DNA of 64,000 bases, taken from the NCBI GenBank assembly GCA_016704345.1, contig JADJAH010000016.1, positions 62,001 through 126,000 of the forward strand. The letters run 5' to 3'. Below the pieces are notes generated by a model. The model saw only the letters and a program-made list of their open reading frames with translations, was not told where the DNA came from and did not search any database. Position 1 is the stretch's first letter. Each line of letters starts with the position of its first letter. Positions 1 through 8,671 of this stretch are shown one piece after another. The translations under genes and the position numbers were made by a program. The DNA comes from Ignavibacteria bacterium. Its GTDB lineage: Bacteria; Bacteroidota; Ignavibacteria; Tepidaquicellales; Tepidaquicellaceae.

Positions 1-1322
1 AAACCCCCCACCGCAATATCCCGTCTCATTGTTGATAAAGAATATATCAAACAGATTTATTCTTGTGCCGCTGCTGAGGAAGAACCAGTTCGTTCCTGCA
101 TTTGTCGTTTTCAAAATAACGCCGCTGTCGCCGGAGATGTAGCCGGTGCTTGGACCCGGGAACATAACATCCCACAGTACTTCTCTTGTTAACTGCGGAT
201 AGAATGACCAGTTGCTTCCGCCGTTGGTTGTCTTCTGTAAGGTTCCTTCCTCGCCGACACACCACCCGGTGTTTGAATTTACAAAGTACGATCCGTGAAG
301 ATCAAAGTATCCTCCGCTGAGGATCGTCCAGTTCTGCCCGAGTTTGTTGAGCGATAAATGCTTCCACCGCCGCCGGAGATGTATGTCAGACTTGTATCAA
401 CCATGTGCACTCCCCGAAGCAGATCTATTCCATAGCTTCTCTGGAAATACTGATAGAATGTCGAATCCAGTATCCAGCTTGCACCTGCGTTCGTGGTTCT
501 TACTATCATTCCCAGATCACAAACAATTGTACCATTATTCTTTCCGCTGAAACTAAGGTCTCTTACCAGATCCTGATAAGGAATTCCCATCGGTTCTTCT
601 ATCCAATCCTGCCCGCGGTTGGTGGTCTTAAGCATAGTGCCACCGTTGTTATTGACTATCCCTATTACTGTGGCCGAATCAATAGCAGATATTCCGGACA
701 CCTGAGTAAACGGAAAGAAGGTCAGATTCTGGACGATCCATGTTGTGCCGGCATTTGTGGTGAGAAGCAGTCTCGTTGTCCCGCCTATTGCTCCAAAGTT
801 CTCATCGAAGAAATTGACGCAAAGGAAATGATGCGCCTGTCGGGTTTGTCTGCTGAAACCAGTTTGCACCCGCATTGGTGGTCTTGAATATCCTTCCGCC
901 CGAGCCGACAACATATCCGGTTGTTGAGTTCACAAAATCAACATCCTCATAAATAACTCCGCCTGAAACTGTATCACGCTCCAGCTCTCGCCGGCATTGG
1001 AAGTGCGCAGTATCAGTCCGCTGTCTCCAACGGCAATCAAGCACTTCGTATTGCCAGGCGCAAAGTCAATTCCCCAGAGCTGTGATTTTTTCGGATTGTT
1101 CAGCGTGAACCAGTTGGAACCGCCGTTGGTACTTTTTACTATAGTCCCCACATCCCCAACAGCATAGCCCGTCTGATGATTTACAAACTTCACATCCTTC
1201 AGACTGTTTCCCGCCGGAAGAGGTTGCTGCCAGAACCAGTTTGACTGGGCGTGCGATGTTGATGCATAGAGCATGGCAATCAACAGTAAGACAATTGAAT
1301 ATATTTTTTGATATGCTCTCAT
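1..1322 (-). pseudogene. YCF48-type secreted beta-propeller, frame-disrupted, runs off the left edge
   Basis: The start at 1322 gives a signal peptide (MRAYQKIYSI then a hydrophobic stretch to SHAQ) followed by repeated blades of the form TTNAGxxW / GYxxGxxGxIxKT, typical of YCF48/BNR-like seven-bladed propellers. Reading is continuous only if the frame is switched near 957, 835 and 335. At each place the near-identical paralogue at 3131-5319 differs by one or two bases (for example CTCCGCC here against CTCCCGCC there). The region 1-330 stays open in the expected frame and ends in the window without a stop, so the C-terminus lies outside. Short frames such as 47-265 are out-of-frame shadows. 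It is probably an exported surface protein; the breaks may be real decay or sequencing/assembly errors in a repeated region. Confidence 0.7.
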
Positions 1323-1371
1323 TGAGTTTGCATTTACAATGTCAATTTCCGGACAAATCCTTGCTCCGATT

Positions 1372-1405
1372 ATTTTTAATTCCTAATTCGTAATTCTTAT
1401 TTCTC
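1372..1405. repeat. GAATTA-type short intergenic repeat
   Basis: Read on the minus strand this stretch contains iterated GAATTAC / GAATTAG units ending in GGAATTAAAAA. The same core occurs at 18903-18940. Both copies sit directly behind the 3' end of a gene. Only two copies are in the window, so the family is inferred. Confidence 0.4.
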
Positions 1406-3107
1406 ACTTCACCACTGCCATTCTTATCCTGCTCACGCTTCCACCTGCATTCAACACAGCATAGTACATACCCGACGCAAGCTCTGCCGCATCAAACGTT
1501 ACGGCATATTCTCCCGCCTGCTGAATGCCAGAGAACAGATTGCTTACAAGCTTTCACTGTTATCGTAAACCTTGAGCTCAATCAAATTTGTATTTTGCAA
1601 TTTATAACTGATCACAGTGGAAGGATTGAAAGGGTTTGGATAGTTTATAAAGAGCGTGATCCCTTCGGTAGTTGACTGTTGTGATGTTGCGTTGTCTGAT
1701 TCACTTCCTCCGAACAAATGCTCGTACGGATCTATAGTATGAATAACATTGCCTTGCTGATCATACTTTCTGATGGCATAATATGCTTCTGTTTCGTTCC
1801 ATGATTGCGCTATGAGATATGTATTGCCTGATGAGTCAAGTTCAATGACTGCGGCTCTTTTCATGTTTTGATTCACCGCTCCGTTCCTCGAGAACGACGG
1901 CACAAAGACATTATCAAAATCTTTATGCGGATATCCCTGAACTTGATTGTATGCCGCCACATAGTATCCGTTCTGTGTGCTGTCGCTTGAGCCGGCTATG
2001 TAGATGCGGTTGTTCTTTACTTTTATTGATGATGCTTTGTCATTGCCGTTGAGTGAATCGTAGAAGATTACTGAAGGACTGTTCCAGCCGTACGAGCCGC
2101 TGTCCTTGTTGTACTTCATCGAGACAAAATCATAACCGTTCCCGGCGTTCATATTTGTATATCCCGTAACATAGACATTGCCGATCGGGTCGGCGGCAAT
2201 TGCCGTCGGTATGCTGACAGAAGAACCACCTCCGCTAAAATCTCTGCTCCAGTGAAGAGATGTTGTAGTGTTGTCCTTAAAGTAATAAGTGAGGAAATTA
2301 TTTCCGCCCTGACCGAACGGCCGGTCTGTAACAACAACAACTGCGGTACGTGATTTCTGAACAGGTGGTCCATCGTTTATTCTTGCAAAGATGAAGGCTG
2401 TCGGAGTTTCGTTTGTAAACTTCCTGTTGACGATCTCCGTTCTTACATTCGTTCCGTCAAGTTCGCATGTGTAAAGAATTATGTCGTTCTTAAATGCCTC
2501 GCCGTTGTAAGTGTAACCTATTGCATATACAAAGTTGCCGTCAACAAGAATATCGGTAGCAACATCATCCCTGTTGTAATCGCTGTTGTTGAATGTGCGG
2601 GTCCAGATAGTGTCGCCAAAGCGGTCGAATTTCACCAGGAAAAAATCTTTCAGATTTCGTGAAGTCTTGAAACCAGCTGCGTAGAAATTGTCACCTTCCC
2701 TAGCAATTCCATAAAATTTATCTTCTTTGGGAAAATTAAGGACCTTCACTAAAGAGATAGTGCCTTGTGCTTTATTATGCCTGAGCAAACAGAGATCTGT
2801 GTAGCCGTTCTGGGATTGTAAGAACCCGCTAACATAAACATTTTGCTCAGCATCGAGAGCAAGGTCCATACCTCTGTCGAATCCGGGATTTGGATAACTT
2901 TTGCTCCATTCAAAATCTGTACTTGCCGCCGGAAATTTAGTAGTTTCTATATCAAATCCTCCGCTATGCCCTGTTACGTAAAGATTGTCAGCCGTGTCTA
3001 AGTATGTCTTAAACGGGTAATCTTCGGGCATCTGTGACTTGACTGATTCATAAGAAGTCAATATCAGGATAAGAGTGGCAATAGTTTGTAGACTTTTTCG
3101 ATTTCAT
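1404..3107 (-). pseudogene. SBBP-type secreted beta-propeller with T9SS sorting domain, two frameshifts
   Basis: The middle of the gene (3061 to 1544) reads open and carries repeats such as GNVYVTGYT and NNRIYIAGSSD, typical of SBBP/beta-propeller proteins. The start is placed at ATG 3107, where MKSK plus removal of one A from a run of five gives a signal peptide continuing SLQTIATLILILTSYE. At the other end the frame stops at 1544 in the middle of the type A sorting domain (YPNPFNPSTVISYKL...VYDNSESL). The next frame continues at once with VSNLFSGIQQAGEYAV and ends RIRMAVVK at 1404. One indel near 3095 and one near 1548 would restore a protein of about 567 residues. It lies between the two YCF48-type copies on the same strand, and all three are damaged. 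Confidence 0.75.
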
Positions 3108-3130
3108 TTTTGTTCTCCCTGTTGTTTGTT

Positions 3131-5319
3131 TTACTTTATTAAAAGAAGTTTTCTTGTTTGAGCAACACTGCTGTTTGCAATCAGTGAACAGAAGTACACA
3201 CCGGTTGGCAATCCCTCTGAACTGAATATTACTTTATGATCTCCAGCTCTTGTGTACTTGTCAGTAAGAACCCTCACCTGTTCGCCGAGTATGTTGCTTA
3301 AGATAATTCTGATCTCAGCGTTTCTTTTCAAACTGAATTTGATTGTAGTAGATGGATTGAACGGGTTTGGATAATTCTGATGCAGTTGATAGTCTTCCGG
3401 AATTTGCTGGGATTCGCTGCCAATGTAACTTATTCCTCCATTGGTTGTTCTGAGAATGGTACCAAAGATTCCCGTCATTACTCCGTTAAGAGAATCAGAA
3501 AAATTTATGGAAGTAATGTAGTTTCGAGTAAGGGCTCTATTTATTGTCCAGTTTAATCCGCCATTTTCGGTGTAAAGAATTTCTCCGTACAAACCCGTAG
3601 CAAATCCTTTGAGCGAGTTGATAAAGTGGATTGTAGAAATTACTACGCCCGGATTTCCTGTCGCGTAACCCAACCATGATAATCCTGAATCGGTTGTTTT
3701 ATAAAATGTGTTTGATCCTCCTGAAGTGTAACCTGTCTGGCTGTTTGGAAAGGACATATCCGAACCCCTACCGGTGCTTGAAAATCCAACAGTAGTCCAG
3801 TTTGCTCCTCCATCGGTAGTCCTTTTATACTTGCATCAAAACAAGCTACTCCAGTATTAGCATCAAAGAAATGCAAGGCATTGACCCAGCCGCTATCTTG
3901 CTCATAAAACAATGTTGTCCAGTTCAATCCGCCGTCTGTCGTTTTTCTGATCCAGCCTATTCCAATCGAATCCCATGAGATGTATCCACCGCCAATATAA
4001 CCGGTCTGGTTATTAAGAAAGAATACATCAAACAGCAGAGCTTTTATACCGGTATTAAGATGAAACCAGCTTGTACCGGCATTTGTCGTCTTTAGCACAA
4101 CCCCAGAATCTCCACTGATGTATCCCGTGTCAGGACTTGGGAAGACCACTTCTCTCAGCACTTCCCTTGTAATAGGCGGATAGAAAGACCAGCTTACACC
4201 GCCATTGGTCGTCTTCTGCAATGTTCCTTCTTCGCCAACACACCAGCCGGTATTCGCATTTATGAAATGAGATCCATGAAGATCAAAGTAACCGCCGCTT
4301 AGGATTGTCCAGTTCTGGCCGGAGTTTGTTGAGCGGAAAACATTTGCGCCACCTCCTGATACATATGCCGTGTTTGTGTCGATCATATCGGCTGCCCAGA
4401 ATATTCCAATGCTTGAGCTTCTTTGAAAATAATCCCGATATGTTGTGTCTCTTGTCCAGTTATTTCCAGCGTTTGTCGTTCTAAGTATAGTACCATAGTC
4501 GCATGCAATGATCCCGTATCTGTTACCGCTGAAAACGATGTCTCTTACAGCATCTACACCTCCGTTCTGTGTTGGGATATTAAGCGATAGTATCAACCAG
4601 TTTGCTCCCTTGTTTGTCGTCTTGTACATTGTGCCGTTCGTGTTGTTGACAACACCGATTACCGTATTTGAATCAAGTGCCGCAATGCATGTAACCTGAT
4701 TTAATGGAAAGAAAGTAAGATTCTGAACAACCCATGTTGTGCCGGCATTTGTAGTTAGAAGCAGTCTCGTCGTTCCCCCTATCGCTCCGAAGTTCTCGTC
4801 GAAGAAATTAACACAAAGGAAATTAGCGTCTGTCGGGCTCGTTTGCTGAAACCAGTTCGCTCCCGCATTGGTGGTCTTGAATATCCTTCCCCGGAGCCGA
4901 CAACATAGCCGGTGGTTGAGTTCACAAAATCCACATCCTCATATATCACTCCCGCCTGAAATTGTATCACGCTCCAGTTCTCTCCTGCATTTGAGGTGCG
5001 CAGTATCAATCCGCTGTCGCCGACTGCAATCAGCACGTTCGCATTGCCCGGCGCAAAGTCAATTCCCCAGAGCTGTGACTTCTCCGGGATTGTTCAGAGT
5101 GAACCAGTTGAAGCCGCCGTTGGTGCTCTTTACAATCGTCCCTACATCCCCGACCGCATAGCCCGTCTGATGATTTACAAACTTTACATCCTTCAGACTG
5201 TTTCCCGCCGGAAGAGGCTGCTGCCAGAACCAGTTTGACTGGGCGTGCGATGTTTGCACATACAACAGAGTAACAGCGAGAATCAAAATTCCAACAGATC
5301 CTTTGAAATAATTTTTCAT
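3131..5319 (-). pseudogene. YCF48-type secreted beta-propeller with T9SS sorting domain, frame-disrupted
   Basis: This is the second copy of the gene at 1-1322, here complete to its C-terminus. ATG 5319 starts a signal peptide (MKNYFKGSVG to TSHAQ) followed by the same mature N-terminus SNWFWQQPLPAGNSLKD. The YCF48 blades follow, and the end is a type A T9SS sorting domain (LHQNYPNPFNPSTTIKFSL ... RKLLLIK). The frame changes near 5087 (an extra G in CCGGGA compared with the other copy), near 4890 (one base fewer than the other copy), and near 3824, where an A-run of four on the coding strand would need five to read IKRTTDGGANW. The largest uninterrupted part is 4629-3643. Export to the cell surface by T9SS is inferred from the tail; the specific function is unknown. 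Confidence 0.75.
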
Positions 5320-5619
5320 AATATTAAAAATTGGCTTATCAATTTTCCGCAAGTGTCTTCGCCCGATCATCCAAAAATCCGCACATCACCAATGAGTACA
5401 TAAGCAAATTAGAAATTTGGATCCGCTGTGTCAAATAGAAATTTTGCGATTTGTGAAAATGTTTTTAAGAATTGGGAATCTGAAGTTGAGAGATCTGCTG
5501 GAACAATAGACGGGCTCCGGAGCGGAGTGAGGTTTCACCAGCACGCTAATTGTTTGGAAAGGCCGGAGCAATATTTTGTCAATCGGAGTAATTGGAGACT
5601 GAGAATCTATTAATGCTAA
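5320..5619. other. Intergenic, no gene recognised
   Basis: Upstream region of the disrupted propeller. Short frames on both strands have no recognisable domain and no convincing start. It leads directly into the hairpin repeats at 5620-5863. Confidence 0.5.
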
Positions 5620-5703
5620 CCTCACCCCTCCCCTACCCTGCCTGCCAGAATACATTCAAAATTCATTGGCAAGGGGGGCAGGCCTCCCTGGAGGGAGGCG
5701 CAG
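5620..5703. repeat. G/C-rich hairpin repeat, copy 1
   Basis: It begins CTCACCCCTCCCC, then CCTGCCTGCC, an AT-rich centre with TTCAAAATTCATTGGCAAG, then GGGGCAGG and a partly degraded right arm. The arms are complementary, so the whole can fold into a long hairpin. A cleaner copy lies 70 bp downstream, and an inverted copy lies at 59595-59690. Confidence 0.7.
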
Positions 5704-5761
5704 GCATCAATCAAACCATGTTCACGGGCAAGCAGAAGGTGGTTTCCACTCAATTTCCCTC

Positions 5762-5774
5762 GGGGGGGGGGGGG
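5762..5774. repeat. Run of 13 G
   Basis: Thirteen consecutive G in a region with no supported coding frame, between the two hairpin repeats. It could be a slippage-prone tract or an assembly artefact. Confidence 0.8.
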
Positions 5775-5863
5775 CCTCACCCCTCCCCACCCTGCCTGCC
5801 AAAATACATTTCAAAATTCATTGGCAAGTGGGCAGGCAGGCCTCCTCTGAAGGGGAGGGGTGA
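5775..5863. repeat. G/C-rich hairpin repeat, copy 2
   Basis: Two nested inverted arms are visible: the outer pair CTCACCCCTCCCC / GGGGAGGGGTGA and the inner pair CCTGCCTGCC / GGGCAGGCAGG. They surround an AT-rich centre carrying CATTTCAAAATTCATTGGC. It is the best-preserved of the three copies in the window and resembles REP/MITE-like intergenic elements. Confidence 0.75.
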
Positions 5864-5995
5864 AACACACGCATTGACAATATTACAATTCCAGACGAAG
5901 TAATTCAAAATATGCTCACCAATTATATGAGAATAAGAAATTCATTTTGATTAATTTTGAACAATCAATTTTTCTCATTCCATTATTAACAATTG

Positions 5996-6670
5996 ATGAA
6001 AGTCGTTGCAATAATTCCTGCCGCAGGTATGGGCAAAAGATTCGGTTCGAAAACTCCCAAGCAATTTCTTAAAGAAAGCGGCAGAGAAGTAATTGCACAA
6101 ACATTAGAGAAATTCAATTCCTGCAAGGCAGTTGATGAAATTATTGTTGCAACTATGCCGGAACATTTTGTACGGCTGTCAATGATCGTAAGAAAAAATA
6201 ATTTTCGTAAGGTTACAACTATTGTTGAAGGCGGAAAGACAAGACACGACTCTGTACATAATGCGCTGATGATCTCAGGATGTTCGAAGAATGATATTGT
6301 GCTCGTTCATGATTCTGTCAGGCCGTTTGTTACTTCAAAACTGATCATCGAAACAATACATCACGCACAGAAATTCACATGTGCAATACCTGTGCTTCCG
6401 ATCTCTGAAACAGTTAAGAAGATCAGCAAGAACGATTACGTTGAAAATACAATTGACCGGTCAACACTGGCAACTGCACAGACACCGCAGGGATTCAGAT
6501 TCGGAGTTCTTCAGAGTTCATTTCAGTTTGCGAAACAAAAGAGATTCAACGGGACGGACGAATCTTCCATTGTAGAATTTGCAGGTCACAAAGTAAAGAC
6601 TTTCCCGGGAGAGCCCGGCAATATTAAGATCACCATAAAAGACGACTTCAAAAAGCTAAAGACAAAATGA
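5996..6670 (+). CDS. ispD: 2-C-methyl-D-erythritol 4-phosphate cytidylyltransferase (IspD)
   Basis: IspD joins CTP and MEP to form CDP-ME in the MEP route to isoprenoids, in the cytoplasm. The 224-residue protein has the nucleotide-binding start IIPAAGMGKRFGSKTPKQF, the DSVRPF motif, TAQTPQGF and the C-terminal GEPGNIKIT, all typical of IspD and in the usual order. Length matches the family (about 225-240). I chose ATG 5996; a TTG lies one codon upstream. No Shine-Dalgarno site is obvious. The stop overlaps the next start as ATGA at 6667, so it is probably cotranscribed with the esterase. It is the first gene of a codirectional run reaching 18848. Confidence 0.93.
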   Translation: MKVVAIIPAAGMGKRFGSKTPKQFLKESGREVIAQTLEKFNSCKAVDEIIVATMPEHFVRLSMIVRKNNFRKVTTIVEGGKTRHDSVHNALMISGCSKNDIVLVHDSVRPFVTSKLIIETIHHAQKFTCAIPVLPISETVKKISKNDYVENTIDRSTLATAQTPQGFRFGVLQSSFQFAKQKRFNGTDESSIVEFAGHKVKTFPGEPGNIKITIKDDFKKLKTK

Positions 6671-7681
6671 ATAAAAAAGGTACGGTAATAATTGACAAAT
6701 ATGAGAGTAAGATCCTGAAAAAGAATCCTTTGAACGATCCGCATATTCGTGACTTCCCAGTCTATCTGCCGCCTTCATACTATACTTCCGAAAAAAGATT
6801 TCCGGTTGTTTTTCTGCTATCCGGTTTTACAGGATGGGGAATGCTGAACCTTAACGAGAGTTTCGTTTCAGAGAGTATTACTCAGAGACTCGACCGACTT
6901 GTTTCAGAAGGCAAGATGAAAGAAATGATTGTCGTGATGCCGGACTGCATCACTAAATATGGAGGAAGTCAGTTCATTAATTCTACCGGCACAGGAAAGT
7001 ATGAAGATCATGTGATCAAGGAATTAGTTCCGTATGTTGATTCTGTTTACCGCACAATACCGAGCCGTCTGCGGTAAATCTAGCGGCGGATACGGGGCGG
7101 TTGTTCTTGCAATGAAACATCCGGGAATATTCGGTCTGATGTGTTCAACTGCCGGTGATATGGCTTTTGAGTATTGCTACATGCCGGATTTTCCGAAGAG
7201 TCTTGTGGGGCTGGAAGAGTACGGCAAAGGTCACAAGGCGATGAAACACTTTGTTGAGAAAGAGATCAACAAAGTTCAGCCGAAGAAGAAAAACTTTTTC
7301 GATGTTCTGAATCTTGTCGGAATGGCTAGCTGTTATTCGCCTAACACTTCGGGCTTCAAAACCAAAGGATATAATTTTGATCTTCCGTTTGACATCGAAA
7401 CCGGAGAGCTCGATCACAAAATATTTGACAAGTGGCTTATGAATGATCCTGTGCGGATGATGGACAGGTACATAGACAATCTTAAGAAATTGAATCTGAT
7501 TTTTATTGATGCGGGGATATATGATCAGTACAATCTGCATATTGGCGCGCGAATGTTCTGCGCAAGATTAAAATCAAAACACATCCGCTATTATCATGAA
7601 GAGTTTCCTGATACGCACATGAATATTCAATACAGATACGACAGGACATTTGAAATGATATCAAGAAAGATAAAGTCTTAA
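6667..7681 (+). CDS. Esterase D/FrsA-like alpha/beta hydrolase, split by a frameshift
   Basis: The N-terminal part (FPVYLPPSYY, RFPVVFLLSGFTG, MIVVMPDCITKYGG) matches the putative esterase family related to esterase D and the mycobacterial Ag85 fold. The reading frame closes at 7077 right after SVYRTIPSR. The next frame supplies AVCGKSSGGYGAVVLAM, which is the nucleophile elbow (G-x-S-x-G, Ser in KSSGG), and continues to 7681 with a likely catalytic His near the end (FPDTHMN). One extra base or two missing bases near 7060-7075 would join them into a protein of about 338 residues. The start overlaps ispD by ATGA. The lesion lies immediately before the catalytic Ser, so as written no active enzyme is made. 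Both pieces are otherwise well preserved, which favours a sequencing error or a very recent mutation. Confidence 0.75.
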
Positions 7682-7699
7682 ATTCAAAATCATCACTAC

Positions 7700-8659
7700 A
7701 TGACAAATCCGGTTGTCATATCAACCTGGAAACACGGGCTTGCCGCAAATGAAGCGGCGTTCAAAGTTTTGAAAGACGGCGGTAACTCGCTTGATGCCGT
7801 TGAAGAAGGAGTTAAGGTTTCGGAAGATGATCCGAAAGTTTTGAGCGTCGGTTTTGGCGGGCTACCTGACTGCGAAGGAAGAGTTACTCTTGATGCAGCC
7901 ATAATGGACTGGAACGCTCGCATAGGTTCCGTGATAAGTGTTGAGAATATCAAGAACCCTGTCAGTCTCGCGAGGCTTGTTCTCGAAAATACAGAACACA
8001 CAATCCTTGCAGGAGACGGCGCACTTGCATTTGCGCTCAAGAACGGATTTAAACCGGAGAGTCTTCTTACCGAAGAATCTATAAGAAGATTCTGGGAGTG
8101 GAAATCTACCGGCGCGACAAAGCCGCAGGAAATTCATACAGATGATTTTCTTAAGAAGGAAAAGTTAAGCAAGATCAATGAAGACGGAAATCATGATACT
8201 ATCGGAATGGTGGCGATTGACAAATACGGCAGAGTATCGGCATCATGCACAACAAGCGGCATGGCGTGGAAACTTCACGGGCGTGTAGGCGACAGTCCGA
8301 TTATCGGTTCAGGACTTTATGTTGACGGCGAAATTGGCGGCGCGGCATCAACCGGCAGAGGCGAAGAAACAATCAGAGCATGCGGAAGTTTTCTGATCGT
8401 AGAGCTCATGCGCAACGGTCATTCTCCGACAGAAGCATGCAGGCTTGCATGTGAGCGGGTTATCAGACTCAATCATCTCTCGGACCTGAATCGCGATCAT
8501 ATTTATCAGGTTGGATTCATTGCGTTAAATGTAAAAGGAGAAGCAGGCGCCTACAGTGTTCGTGATGGGTTTCAGTATGCAGTGATGAATAATGAAGGGA
8601 ATATTCTTTATGACAGTGAGTCATATCTTAAAGAAGAGTTTATAATAGAAGATCTTTAA
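7700..8659 (+). CDS. Ntn-hydrolase asparaginase / glycosylasparaginase family
   Basis: Members of this family are made as a precursor and self-cleave to expose an N-terminal Thr that hydrolyses asparaginyl or isoaspartyl bonds. The protein starts PVVISTWKHGLAANEAA and has KDGGNSLDAVEEGVKVSEDDP, as in the glycosylasparaginase branch. The autocleavage site HDTIGMVA puts the nucleophile at Thr167, and STGRGEETIRACGSF follows in the C-terminal half. At 319 residues it has the usual length and no signal peptide, so it probably acts in the cytoplasm on isoaspartyl peptides or N-acetylglucosaminyl-Asn. It begins 18 bp after the esterase and ends 12 bp before the next gene, so it is likely in the same operon. 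Confidence 0.88.
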   Translation: MTNPVVISTWKHGLAANEAAFKVLKDGGNSLDAVEEGVKVSEDDPKVLSVGFGGLPDCEGRVTLDAAIMDWNARIGSVISVENIKNPVSLARLVLENTEHTILAGDGALAFALKNGFKPESLLTEESIRRFWEWKSTGATKPQEIHTDDFLKKEKLSKINEDGNHDTIGMVAIDKYGRVSASCTTSGMAWKLHGRVGDSPIIGSGLYVDGEIGGAASTGRGEETIRACGSFLIVELMRNGHSPTEACRLACERVIRLNHLSDLNRDHIYQVGFIALNVKGEAGAYSVRDGFQYAVMNNEGNILYDSESYLKEEFIIEDL

Positions 8660-8671
8660 GCAATTTTGTTG

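Noticed and set aside
47..265. Arg-rich frame on the minus strand
   Set aside because: It is an out-of-frame reading of the propeller blade GEEGTLQKTTNGG; the paralogue shows the true frame.
5592..5903. Plus-strand frames through the G/C-rich block
   Set aside because: They translate the hairpin repeats and the G13 run into Pro/Gly-rich sequence without a domain or start context.
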